From: a virus
Strand: one strand, 5' to 3'
Virus record (IMG/VR): IMGVR_UViG_3300013094_000078
Span: 1 to 49,997 of that record
Length of the DNA: 49,997 nt
The translations under genes and the position numbers were made by a program. Below, one piece after another: positions 1 through 5,558 of this stretch; the stretch's first letter is position 1; every line of letters begins with the position of its first letter. The notes beneath the pieces were generated by a model, which saw only the letters and a list, made by a program, of their open reading frames with translations, had not been told where the DNA came from and ran no database searches.

Positions 1-37
1 GACCGACTAAAAGAAATTATAGCGGCATAGTTTATAT

Positions 38-129
38 GCCCCTATAGTTTAATGGTAAAACAGCGGATTTATATCCCGTGCGCAACAGATAATTGGCCAA
101 TCTCGGTTCGACTCCGGGTGGGGGTACCA
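38..129 (+). tRNA. tRNA, anticodon read as UAU (Ile?), long variable arm
   Basis: The acceptor strands GCCCCTA and TGGGGGT pair, with a G-U first pair, and are followed by an encoded ACCA. D-stem GTTT/AAAC and T-loop TTCGACT are clear. The anticodon loop TTTATAT gives UAU, closed by an A-C mismatch. The region between the anticodon and T stems is about 22 nt with a TTGGCCAA palindrome, which is class II-like and odd for isoleucine. The identity is uncertain. Confidence 0.6.
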
Positions 130-134
130 GTTAC

Positions 135-208
135 GCTCTCATAGTATAAAGGCATTACGCTACATTGGTAATGTAGTAACCCTGGATCGATACCAGGTGG
201 GAGCACCA
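135..208 (+). tRNA. tRNA-Thr(GGU)
   Basis: Acceptor GCTCTCA/TGGGAGC, anticodon stem CTACA/TGTAG with loop TTGGTAA, T-stem CCTGG/CCAGG, discriminator A and encoded CCA. The anticodon GGU reads ACC and ACU. Confidence 0.93.
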
Positions 209-223
209 GTAGTAAAGTTTAAT

Positions 224-297
224 TGGCTCATGGTGTAGTGGTAGCACAACAGGTTTTGATCCTGTTAGTCCTAGTTCGATTCTAGGTGGGCCTGCCA
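224..297 (+). tRNA. tRNA-Gln(UUG)
   Basis: Anticodon stem ACAGG/CCTGT with loop TTTTGAT gives UUG. The T-stem is CTAGT/TCTAG-like with loop TTCGATT. The first acceptor pair is U-U, as expected for the weak 1-72 pair of glutamine tRNAs, and the discriminator is G followed by encoded CCA. Confidence 0.9.
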
Positions 298-435
298 GTT
301 TTGTTAGTGTGTGTACAGTGACCATATGTGACTATAGATTATACTTAATCCTTCTATAGTGTACCTGATGTCTGTAGCAGTATACTTAAGTGTATATTGG
401 TTAGTGAATTAAGTGTAACTAACAGCTAACAAATT

Positions 436-443
436 CATAAATA
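436..443 (+). promoter_or_regulatory. T4-late-like octamer CATAAATA before the structured RNA
   Basis: CATAAATA differs from the T4 late consensus TATAAATA at the first base. A start six bases downstream would fall near 449, at the 5' edge of the hairpin-rich RNA. Short AT-rich octamers also occur by chance, so this is tentative. Confidence 0.3.
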
Positions 444-448
444 AAGAA

Positions 449-568
449 CAGTCCGGAGCATGCGAGTCCCATGATAAGTGGGAGAAAACTCCACTTATAG
501 CTGGAATTTACCAGTGAACCCTATGGACGCATAGGGCTACGGGCATCCTGGGGGATAACTCCAACTAT
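449..568 (+). ncRNA. Hairpin-rich intergenic RNA candidate
   Basis: This stretch between tRNA-Gln and tRNA-Trp codes for no convincing protein but holds three successive hairpins. They are 474-498 (ATAAGTGG/CCACTTAT with an AAAA loop and one bulged G), 501-514 (CTGG/CCAG) and 519-536 (CCCTATG/CATAGGG with a GACG loop). The segment 298-435 upstream shows nothing recognisable. The RNA matches no family I can name. It could be a structured leader cut from the tRNA precursor or an independent small RNA. Confidence 0.4.
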
Positions 569-642
569 TCCGGTGTAGTATAATGGCAGTGCGGCGGTCT
601 CCAAAACCGTTAGTGGGAGTTCGATTCTCTCCACCGGAGCCA
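569..642 (+). tRNA. tRNA-Trp(CCA)
   Basis: Acceptor TCCGGTG/CACCGGA with seven Watson-Crick pairs, anticodon stem GCGGT/ACCGT with loop CTCCAAA, discriminator G and encoded CCA. Confidence 0.93.
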
Positions 643-650
643 AACATAAT

Positions 651-693
651 TTGTACAGTATAATGTACAAAATGTCTTAAATTGTACAGTATA
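651..693 (+). repeat. Two copies of TTGTACAGTATA between tRNA genes
   Basis: TTGTACAGTATA occurs at 651-662 and again at 682-693. The first copy is also half of the inverted repeat TTGTACA/TGTACAA at 651-670. It lies in the short spacer between tRNA-Trp and tRNA-Cys. It may be a processing hairpin or a protein site. Confidence 0.5.
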
Positions 694-716
694 GAGTACA
701 CTTTAATGTATAAAAT

Positions 717-794
717 GCACAGGTGGCAGAGTGGCCCAATGCAAGGGACTGCAAATCCCTAAAGCCGCCGGTTCAAATCCGGCCCTGTGCTCCA
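717..794 (+). tRNA. tRNA-Cys(GCA)
   Basis: Acceptor GCACAGG/CCTGTGC, anticodon stem AGGGA/TCCCT with loop CTGCAAA, T-loop TTCAAAT, discriminator U (standard for cysteine) and encoded CCA. Confidence 0.93.
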
Positions 795-795
795 C

Positions 796-871
796 GGTAA
801 TATAGCTTAGTTGGTAGAGCAGATCCTTCATACGGATAAGGTCACTAGTTCAAATCTAGTTATTACCACCA
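796..871 (+). tRNA. tRNA with CAU anticodon (Met, or Ile2)
   Basis: Acceptor GGTAATA/TATTACC, D arm TAGCTTAGTTGGTAGAGCA, anticodon loop TTCATAC, T-loop TTCAAAT, A discriminator and encoded CCA. CAU can be elongator Met or, after lysidine modification, Ile2 reading AUA. A second CAU tRNA lies at 5390. Confidence 0.88.
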
Positions 872-873
872 AT

Positions 874-953
874 ACGCCTGTACCCCCTCTCGCTACGAAC
901 GAGAACAAAGGTAATGGAGGAAGATGTAGGTTCGAGTCCTACCAGGCGTGCCA
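874..953 (+). tRNA. D-armless tRNA-like element, Arg(ACG)-like
   Basis: Acceptor ACGCCTG/CAGGCGT plus G and encoded CCA, and T arm GTAGG-TTCGAGT-CCTAC are perfect. The hairpin TCTCG-CTACGAA-CGAGA would carry anticodon ACG. Only seven bases separate the acceptor and anticodon stems, so there is no D arm, while about 21 bases separate the anticodon and T stems. TACC (881-884) can pair with GGTA (910-913). It may be a defective tRNA, a tRNA mimic, or a decaying gene. Confidence 0.5.
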
Positions 954-960
954 GTTTTAT

Positions 961-1034
961 GCCTTCATAGTTTAATGGTAAAATTTCTCGTTGCCAACGA
1001 GAGGTCAAGGGATCGTAACCCTTTGAAGGCTCCA
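961..1034 (+). tRNA. tRNA-Gly(GCC)
   Basis: Acceptor GCCTTCA/TGAAGGC, anticodon stem TCTCG/CGAGA with loop TTGCCAA, U discriminator and encoded CCA. Confidence 0.92.
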
Positions 1035-1035
1035 G

Positions 1036-1070
1036 ATAATATCTATAATGTAGTGGTAGCACACAACATT
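1036..1070 (+). pseudogene. 5' half of a tRNA, cut off by a homing endonuclease
   Basis: The stretch TGTAGTGGTAGCACA is a tRNA D arm identical over 15 bases to part of the tRNA-Gln at 224. No anticodon or T arm follows; instead the endonuclease gene starts at 1085. The octamer TAGCACAC at its edge (1057-1064) recurs at 1853-1860 inside tRNA-His. This suggests that the endonuclease cassette entered here and brought a replacement 5' tRNA half. Confidence 0.45.
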
Positions 1071-1071
1071 A

Positions 1072-1079
1072 GATAAATA
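1072..1079 (+). promoter_or_regulatory. T4-late-like octamer GATAAATA, start codon at +1
   Basis: GATAAATA ends five bases before the ATG at 1085. In T4 late promoters the octamer spans about -13 to -6, so +1 would be the A of the ATG. No Shine-Dalgarno sequence is present. Confidence 0.4.
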
Positions 1080-1084
1080 ATAGT

Positions 1085-1855
1085 ATGAATAAAAATTATA
1101 CTGAACTTGCTAAAATAATGAACTCTAAAGTGATGGAGTTATATGCTACCGGCTTATCTAATGTTGATATAGCAAAAGCATTAGACTGTAATGTTAATAC
1201 AGTTTGGCGTCACTTAAAGAAAAATGGTATTTTACGAATATTTACTATAGATAACACATCAATTGATTGGGCTCATGTACAAAGTTTGTATGATAGCGGG
1301 TTATCTGAAAAAGAACTTAAAGAACAAAAAATAGTTAGTAGAACTCAACTTACTCACGCAAAGAACAATGGGATATTTGTGCCAAGAACAGACGCTGAAA
1401 TTAGGAAATTAGCACGAACTAAAACTCCGATACAAGTTCACAGTGATGAGTTTAAGAAACAACAAAGTATGCGAATGACGCAGAGACATAAAGAAGGATT
1501 AGCATACACACTTGGACATAACGAACGATACAAACAACGATCATATCCTGAACAATGGTTTGAAACAGTTATTAAATCCAACCTAACTAATCAAAACTTT
1601 ACACCGCAGTATAGAGAAGGTAGATACTCATTGGATTTTGCCTGGCCAGACTCAAAGAAGTATGTAGAAGTCGATGGCGAAACCCACTATAGATTTGAAG
1701 AAGAACGAATTAAAGATATTAAACGCACCGAGTGGTTAGCTGAACGAGGATGGACTATATTAAGATTTAGATGGAAAACAGTTGTATCTAATAAACAGCA
1801 AGCAATTAATGATTTGAAAAAGTTTATCGATGGAGAAGTTAGTGTTAGCGGATAG
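1085..1855 (+). CDS. VSR/EDxHD-like homing endonuclease in tRNA array
   Basis: A 256-residue protein. Residues 1-55 look like a helix-turn-helix domain (SNVDIAKALDCNVNTVWRHL). Residues about 155-250 match the VSR/DUF559-type PD-(D/E)XK nuclease fold: LDFAWPD, then YVEVDGETHY, then a conserved D/R-rich helix and GWTILRFRW. Enzymes of this kind (the EDxHD homing family) cut DNA so that their own gene is copied into empty sites. The gene sits between a broken tRNA half and tRNA-His, and its last 24 bases, including the TAG stop, are also the 5' half of that tRNA. No ribosome-binding site is visible; the start coincides with a predicted late +1. The nuclease call is firm, the cleavage site unknown. 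Confidence 0.85.
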   Translation: MNKNYTELAKIMNSKVMELYATGLSNVDIAKALDCNVNTVWRHLKKNGILRIFTIDNTSIDWAHVQSLYDSGLSEKELKEQKIVSRTQLTHAKNNGIFVPRTDAEIRKLARTKTPIQVHSDEFKKQQSMRMTQRHKEGLAYTLGHNERYKQRSYPEQWFETVIKSNLTNQNFTPQYREGRYSLDFAWPDSKKYVEVDGETHYRFEEERIKDIKRTEWLAERGWTILRFRWKTVVSNKQQAINDLKKFIDGEVSVSG

Positions 1856-1908
1856 CACACCGGTTTGTGGTTCCGGTAGGATGGATTCGAATTCCATACT
1901 TGTCCCCA
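1832..1908 (+). tRNA. tRNA-His(GUG), overlapping the endonuclease gene
   Basis: Includes the extra G(-1) at 1832 facing discriminator C, the hallmark of histidine tRNAs. Acceptor GAGAAGT/ACTTGTC has one G-G mismatch. D-stem GTGT/GCAC, anticodon loop TTGTGGT (GUG), T arm ATGGA-TTCGAAT-TCCAT and encoded CCA. The first 24 bases double as the 3' end of the endonuclease gene at 1085. Confidence 0.85.
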
Positions 1909-1914
1909 TTTATT

Positions 1915-1937
1915 AAGCCCAGTAGGGCTTTTATTTT
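1915..1937 (+). terminator. Rho-independent terminator after tRNA-His
   Basis: Stem AAGCCC/GGGCTT with an AGTA loop followed by TTATTTT, seven bases after the tRNA CCA end. Confidence 0.65.
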
Positions 1938-1939
1938 GA

Positions 1940-1968
1940 TTGACATTTTGGTAAATTGACTGTATAAT
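1940..1968 (+). promoter_or_regulatory. Sigma70-like promoter, leaderless geometry
   Basis: TTGACA (1940-1945), 17 bases, TATAAT (1963-1968). The spacer starts TTTTGG as in three other promoters of this window. Seven bases after the -10 is the A of ATG 1975, so the transcript would begin at the start codon. Confidence 0.85.
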
Positions 1969-1974
1969 ACACAT

Positions 1975-2139
1975 ATGAAAAATAAAAACACATACACAAA
2001 GTTCCAAGAAGCAGAAGATGCTGAAACAGCCTATGCTATGGTATTATCTGGGCAGTGGACAGTTGAAAGATTTGCTGAATGGTATGATCAAGTCAAGCAT
2101 ATTGAATACATGTATGCTACAGCAGATGAGAGCTTCTAA
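1975..2139 (+). CDS. Small phage protein, 54 aa, leaderless start
   Basis: A 54-residue acidic/aromatic protein that starts MKNKNTYTKFQEAEDAETAY and ends YATADESF. I do not recognise the family. The ATG falls on the predicted +1 of the promoter at 1940-1968 and has no room for a Shine-Dalgarno site. An alternative start is the internal ATG at 2038, which also lacks a strong site. The stop at 2137-2139 abuts the GTG start of the next gene, so the five to seven genes from here to 4306 look like one early operon. Confidence 0.65.
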   Translation: MKNKNTYTKFQEAEDAETAYAMVLSGQWTVERFAEWYDQVKHIEYMYATADESF

Positions 2140-2394
2140 GTGACAGAAGATGAACAATTAGCCTGGGACATATTAAGTACGCCTAACAATGCGGACTTTA
2201 AAGAGTACCGCAGAATGCACTATGCGACATGGCTAACTAAAGAACGCAAGGTATTATTAATATCTGATATGGAAACAGGTTATATTATTAACTGTATTAA
2301 TATGTTAGAACGATTAGAGCAAACAGATACCAAAGCCTACGAGGGCTTGATTAAAGAACTAAGAAAGCGAGGGAGTCGGATAAATGAAAACTAA
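2140..2394 (+). CDS. Small phage protein of unknown function, 84 aa
   Basis: An 84-residue charged, helical-looking protein with a GTG start directly after the stop of the upstream ORF. It has the stretch LTKERKVLLISDMETGYIIN and a basic C-terminus. It overlaps the next gene by 11 bases, a sign of translational coupling. No domain is recognised and no membrane segment or signal peptide is seen. Confidence 0.65.
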   Translation: MTEDEQLAWDILSTPNNADFKEYRRMHYATWLTKERKVLLISDMETGYIINCINMLERLEQTDTKAYEGLIKELRKRGSRINEN

Positions 2395-2731
2395 ATGGGA
2401 TTGGAATGGGCTAAGTGATTTACCTGATGTAAGTCAAGAAGCACTTAAGAACTATATCTTATATGCTCTACCACCAGGTAGTTTCTTAACCAGTTTGTTA
2501 AGCTGTGACCCCTGGACTGACGTTATCGCACGTGCTGATCATTGGAACAAAACACGTTTACAAGAATATCTAAACTGGTTACAGGAATTGGCTCCACCTG
2601 GTAGTTGGGGCAGTCAAGACATTGTTGCTGATTGGTTACGTAAAGGACCAGCATATGAAAAGTTCCAAAAGTCTATGACTTGGGAAATACTACAAGCAAA
2701 TGAATATGAATCAAAAGACTATGACTTCTAA
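2384..2731 (+). CDS. Phage protein of unknown function, 115 aa
   Basis: A 115-residue soluble protein rich in Trp and acidic residues, with the stretch YILYALPPGSFLTSLLSCDPW and a repeated PPGS (residues about 30 and 70). That style of small protein is common in T4-like marine phages, where its function is unknown. It overlaps its upstream neighbour by 11 bases and its downstream neighbour by 32, within the early operon from 1940. Confidence 0.7.
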   Translation: MKTKWDWNGLSDLPDVSQEALKNYILYALPPGSFLTSLLSCDPWTDVIARADHWNKTRLQEYLNWLQELAPPGSWGSQDIVADWLRKGPAYEKFQKSMTWEILQANEYESKDYDF

Positions 2732-2912
2732 ACAACCAAGTTGGGTTGAGGCACGTGAGGCTCTTCGTCGACATGTTGAAGAGCCTTTAGTGTTTGTTGG
2801 TGAAATGGGTGCCGATGGTGTCATTAATGGTCTGTTACCCAACGGTGAACCTTACGGTTGGTATAAACGTAGAGGAACTAAAGATACCAAGTTCAAAGGG
2901 CGCAAGGTATGA
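2700..2912 (+). CDS. Small basic phage protein, 70 aa
   Basis: A 70-residue protein with a basic end (GWYKRRGTKDTKFKGRKV). Several in-frame ATG codons lie at the start (2700, 2706, 2721), so the exact start is uncertain; the last reduces the overlap with the upstream gene. Its stop overlaps the next ATG as ATGA. No family is recognised. Confidence 0.6.
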   Translation: MNMNQKTMTSKQPSWVEAREALRRHVEEPLVFVGEMGADGVINGLLPNGEPYGWYKRRGTKDTKFKGRKV

Positions 2913-3064
2913 CATGGCAATATAATGGTGTAGATAAATTCAGCACCATACTTGCTTGGTGTTATCAGCATCTTGATATTAGTGATTGGGAAACTAACAT
3001 GAATGAAACGATTTGGTTCAAAGCTGAGCCTGCGTATACTATGTTTATGTTACGGTGGGGTTAA
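2909..3064 (+). CDS. Small phage protein, 51 aa
   Basis: A short ORF starting at ATG 2909 in an ATGA overlap with the upstream stop: MTWQYNGVDKFSTILAW, ending AYTMFMLRWG. Its last residues resemble the end of the next protein (ASMFALRWL), which suggests a small repeated family. The ATGA coupling and the coding-like composition support translation. Confidence 0.55.
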   Translation: MTWQYNGVDKFSTILAWCYQHLDISDWETNMNETIWFKAEPAYTMFMLRWG

Positions 3065-3065
3065 G

Positions 3066-3263
3066 TTGGATAACTATCTTAATATTACAGATGAAATATT
3101 TTGGCGTGCTGGATCAAGTTTTAGCCATAACGGAAAATACCCAACGCAAAAAGAAATAGAAAAACATTTTAACTTTTTAGTAGTTAGTTGTGGCGATGGA
3201 AAAATTACAATACAATTTAAGCATGACGCAGATGCTTCAATGTTTGCGTTAAGGTGGCTATAA
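3066..3263 (+). CDS. Small phage protein, 65 aa, TTG start proposed
   Basis: Starting at TTG 3066 gives a 65-residue protein beginning MDNYLNITDEIFWRAG and ending ASMFALRWL. The frame is open back to an ATG at 3003, but that would overlap the upstream gene by 62 bases and adds an unlikely Cys-rich N-terminus. A GGTGGGG sequence lies before the TTG. The end resembles that of the 51-residue neighbour. Function unknown. Confidence 0.55.
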   Translation: MDNYLNITDEIFWRAGSSFSHNGKYPTQKEIEKHFNFLVVSCGDGKITIQFKHDADASMFALRWL

Positions 3264-3523
3264 TGTACTACTGTGAATTTCCAGATGATAAAACTTTAAT
3301 ACGTGGTTACATTTACCCTAACAGAACTGTTGGTAGATACTTAGTTGTTAACCATATCGAACTCCCTTTACCGATTAGTTTTCAGGCACATACTATTGTC
3401 GCACTAACCCCTGGCACTAAAGATTTTTATTGGTATAAGCATAGAGAAAAACAGGATGTAATGTTAACCAAAGAAGAACAGCAAGAATTGTTGCTACAAA
3501 TATTAAAAAGTGAGACTTGGTAA
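3263..3523 (+). CDS. Phage protein of unknown function, 86 aa
   Basis: An 86-residue protein beginning MYYCEFPDDKTLIRGYIY. The ATG at 3263 overlaps the previous stop as TAATG; a GTG nine bases upstream is possible but less likely. Alternating hydrophobic stretches suggest beta structure in the first 50 residues and a Glu/Gln-rich helix at the end. The next gene starts on its stop in the same TAATG manner. Confidence 0.65.
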   Translation: MYYCEFPDDKTLIRGYIYPNRTVGRYLVVNHIELPLPISFQAHTIVALTPGTKDFYWYKHREKQDVMLTKEEQQELLLQILKSETW

Positions 3524-3906
3524 TGGACTTTACAATTGACCCAGCATACCTAACCAGTGTAGAGATTCGCGAAGAATGGAATGAGTATACTAAAAATGGT
3601 CGTGTGCCCACCAATGAAGAATTACTGCTGATTCTACAGGGCAAGGGAACTGTTACCTTAGGTAGATCAGAAGACCACCCAGAGTTTGCTAAACTACGTG
3701 AGCACCTAGGTGAACAGGGTTATATTGAGATACAACGTGGTTGGTGGAATGGTGATAGAGTTTTAAAACCATTTACACTCAATGGATTAAAGTTTAAGAT
3801 AGGCAAACAATTTAGTTGTGCTGGAGCAATGGGCACGCACTTTGCCGTTCGTGCCAAATATCCAGAACATTACAAGGATGAAGAAGATGATGAAACCATG
3901 GATTGA
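3523..3906 (+). CDS. Phage protein of unknown function, 127 aa
   Basis: Starts MDFTIDPAYLTSVEIREEW and ends in a very acidic tail (YKDEEDDETMD). The ATG at 3523 overlaps the upstream stop as TAATG. The middle (residues about 40-75) contains EDHPEFAKLREHLGEQGYI, which resembles a small winged-helix-like unit, but this is only an impression. It overlaps the phosphatase gene by 29 bases. Confidence 0.6.
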   Translation: MDFTIDPAYLTSVEIREEWNEYTKNGRVPTNEELLLILQGKGTVTLGRSEDHPEFAKLREHLGEQGYIEIQRGWWNGDRVLKPFTLNGLKFKIGKQFSCAGAMGTHFAVRAKYPEHYKDEEDDETMD

Positions 3907-4306
3907 AAATATTGGATTAAAGGAAGTCAGAGATGGATACCATCACGATGCTGGCTTCAACAGTATGCTAATCCAAATCGTAGATCCTGGTACAGAGTTT
4001 CCTAAGCCAAAATATCACTTCAAAGAAGTGCGTCAATTCTTCTTTTTAGATGTAGATGATAGTGATCATGATAAGTTTTATTTTGAAGCAGCTATTACCA
4101 ACGAAGACGCAAAGGGTATAGCTGAAGCATTACAACACGCATGGGACAATAGTATGAACGTAGTAGTACATTGTCATATGGGTGTTAGTCGTAGCGGTGC
4201 AGTAGCAGAAGTTGGTACCATGATGGGTTTTCGCGATGTAGGTAATTGGCGAGCACCTAATCCAATGGTCAAACGGAAAGTTATGCACTATTTAGGTTTA
4301 GTTTAA
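3878..4306 (+). CDS. Dual-specificity-type protein phosphatase
   Basis: A 142-residue protein with the cysteine phosphatase P-loop HCHMGVSRSG (C99 to R105, the CX5R signature) and a preceding Asp-rich loop (FLDVDDSDHDK) that could supply the general acid. It would hydrolyse phosphate from Tyr/Ser/Thr or from a small molecule. The open frame extends up to 3818, but ATG 3878 fits better with a CAAGG just before it and keeps the overlap with the upstream gene short. It closes the early operon; tRNA-Phe begins three bases after its stop. Phosphatases of this size occur in T4-like phages; the target is unknown. Confidence 0.8.
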   Translation: MKKMMKPWIENIGLKEVRDGYHHDAGFNSMLIQIVDPGTEFPKPKYHFKEVRQFFFLDVDDSDHDKFYFEAAITNEDAKGIAEALQHAWDNSMNVVVHCHMGVSRSGAVAEVGTMMGFRDVGNWRAPNPMVKRKVMHYLGLV

Positions 4307-4308
4307 AT

Positions 4309-4384
4309 GCTATCTTAGCTCATCTGGTAGAGCACCGGCCTGAAGAGTCGGGTGTGCTTGGTTCAAGTCCAAGAGGTAGCACCA
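4309..4384 (+). tRNA. tRNA-Phe(GAA)
   Basis: Acceptor GCTATCT/AGGTAGC, anticodon stem CCGGC/GTCGG with loop CTGAAGA, T-loop TTCAAGT, A discriminator and encoded CCA. It begins two bases after the phosphatase stop codon. Confidence 0.93.
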
Positions 4385-4457
4385 AAGTTTTAAAGTTTGG
4401 GAGAAAGCCGATACATTATGTATTCGAGGTTAGGAGAGATCGGCAAACCGCCCAACT

Positions 4458-4546
4458 GGAAGGTTATGTGATCTGGGATATCACCGCGCACTTGAAATGC
4501 GCTGGAGCCGAAAGGCCAGGAGTTCGATTCTGCCATCCTTCCGCCA
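4458..4546 (+). tRNA. tRNA-Ser(UGA)
   Basis: Acceptor GGAAGG/CCTTCC, anticodon stem GCGCA/TGCGC with loop CTTGAAA, long variable arm typical of serine, G discriminator and encoded CCA. The T stem has two mismatches. The 73 bases before it hold only a GCCGAT/ATCGGC pairing (4407-4412, 4439-4444), possibly a tRNA relic. Confidence 0.85.
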
Positions 4547-4589
4547 AAATTTAGGCAATAATGTTTTAAGTTAAAATTTGCGTATTCCG

Positions 4590-4597
4590 TATAAATA
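4590..4597 (+). promoter_or_regulatory. T4-late-type promoter TATAAATA
   Basis: A perfect TATAAATA 20 bases before the ATG of the HNH endonuclease, with a TAGGAG ribosome site between them. Confidence 0.55.
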
Positions 4598-4617
4598 ACT
4601 ATAGTAGGAGAACTAAT

Positions 4618-5214
4618 ATGCTATGTGATTATGGATGTGGTAAAGAAGCAAATCATACATTAAAAAACGGAAAACATTGTTGTAGTAAACGCCCAGCAGG
4701 ATGTGAAATTTTAAGAAAACAAAATTCAAAAGGGTTACTCAAAGCATACAACGAAGGTAGAAAAGGATATACATATAATCCAGCAAGTGCCTGGAGTAAA
4801 GGCAAATCATTGACCCCTAATGCTGTTATGTTTGTTGAGAATAGTTATTATTCAAACGAAATTATTAAACAAAGAATAGTTAAAGATAATTTATTAGATT
4901 ATTGTTGTTCTAAATGTGGTATTGATAGTTGGCAAAGTGAAACTATTGTATTAGATTTAGATCATATTAATGGGAATAATACCGATAATAGATTAGAAAA
5001 TTTAAGATATCTGTGTCCTAATTGTCATAGTCAAACTGATACTTACAAAGGTAGAAATAAAAATACAGGAAAACAAAAAATTAGTGACAAAAATCTCTTG
5101 ACAGCATATGAAAAATGTAGTAATATAAGACAAGCATTAATTGAAGTGGGTCTTGCTCCAAAAGGTGGGAACTATGAACGATTAAAAAGATTAATTGCAG
5201 GTATGGTGAAATAG
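4618..5214 (+). CDS. HNH homing endonuclease in tRNA array
   Basis: A 198-residue protein. Residues 1-30 form a small Cys cluster (CDYGCGK...CCSKRPAGC) that is shared with the endonuclease at 45362. Residues about 95-150 are an HNH nuclease domain with CSKCG, LDLDHINGNNTDNR, NLRYLCPNCHSQT; the two CxxC pairs bind a structural zinc and the DH and N/H residues are catalytic. The C-terminal 40 residues look like a helix-turn-helix DNA-binding tail. The last 18 bases of the gene, including its TAG stop, are the first 18 bases of tRNA-Leu. This is the same arrangement as at 1085. Family assignment is firm; the cut site would be expected in the tRNA region of phages lacking the gene. Confidence 0.9.
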   Translation: MLCDYGCGKEANHTLKNGKHCCSKRPAGCEILRKQNSKGLLKAYNEGRKGYTYNPASAWSKGKSLTPNAVMFVENSYYSNEIIKQRIVKDNLLDYCCSKCGIDSWQSETIVLDLDHINGNNTDNRLENLRYLCPNCHSQTDTYKGRNKNTGKQKISDKNLLTAYEKCSNIRQALIEVGLAPKGGNYERLKRLIAGMVK

Positions 5215-5281
5215 GTATACACAAGGCACTTAAAATGCCTCGGCGCAAGCCATGTCAGTTCGATTCTGACTACCTGCACCA
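5197..5281 (+). tRNA. tRNA-Leu(UAA), overlapping the HNH gene
   Basis: Acceptor GCAGGTA/TACCTGC, anticodon stem AGGCA/TGCCT with loop CTTAAAA, class II variable arm CGGCGCAAGCC, T arm GTCAG-TTCGATT-CTGAC, A discriminator and encoded CCA. Its first 18 bases are the end of the endonuclease gene. Confidence 0.93.
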
Positions 5282-5289
5282 AAGTAAAT

Positions 5290-5381
5290 CGAGGGTTGGG
5301 TGAGTTGGCCGAAACCAGCAGTTTGCTAAACTGTCGTACCAGAAATGTGTACCATCCGTTCGAATCGGATACCCTCGGCCA
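5290..5381 (+). tRNA. tRNA-Ser(GCU)
   Basis: Acceptor CGAGGGT/ACCCTCG, anticodon stem GCAGT/ACTGT with loop TTGCTAA, long variable arm, T arm ATCCG-TTCGAAT-CGGAT, G discriminator and encoded CCA. Confidence 0.93.
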
Positions 5382-5389
5382 AGTTTTAA

Positions 5390-5466
5390 GGGCCTATAGC
5401 TTAATTGGTTGAAGCAACAAACTCATAATTTGGAGATTCCTGGTTCAAGTCCAGGTGGGCCCACCA
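5390..5466 (+). tRNA. tRNA with CAU anticodon (Ile2 or Met)
   Basis: Acceptor GGGCCTA/TGGGCCC, anticodon loop CTCATAA, T arm CCTGG-TTCAAGT-CCAGG, A discriminator and encoded CCA. The body resembles bacterial Ile2 tRNAs as I remember them, so this may be the AUA-reading partner of the CAU tRNA at 796. Confidence 0.88.
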
Positions 5467-5469
5467 AAT

Positions 5470-5544
5470 CCGGTGTTAGTTAAATGGATATAACAGGGGA
5501 TTTCTACTCCCTAGTTGGGGGTTCGATTCCCTCACGCCGGACCA
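5470..5544 (+). tRNA. tRNA-Arg(UCU)
   Basis: Acceptor CCGGTGT/ACGCCGG, anticodon stem GGGGA/TCCCT with loop TTTCTAC, T-loop TTCGATT, A discriminator and encoded CCA. It reads AGA/AGG. Confidence 0.92.
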
Positions 5545-5558
5545 TATAAAGGCTATGT

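Noticed and set aside
301-435. Possible small ORF or promoter between tRNA-Gln and the structured RNA
   Set aside because: No frame longer than a few codons with a ribosome site and no convincing -35/-10 pair was seen.
856-1062. Minus-strand ORF of 68 codons with SNP-tolerant, low-complexity product
   Set aside because: It is antisense to three tRNA-type genes and has no ribosome site.
4354-4554. Plus-strand ORF of 66 codons
   Set aside because: It lies over the 3' end of tRNA-Phe and all of tRNA-Ser; the open frame is a by-product of the RNA genes.
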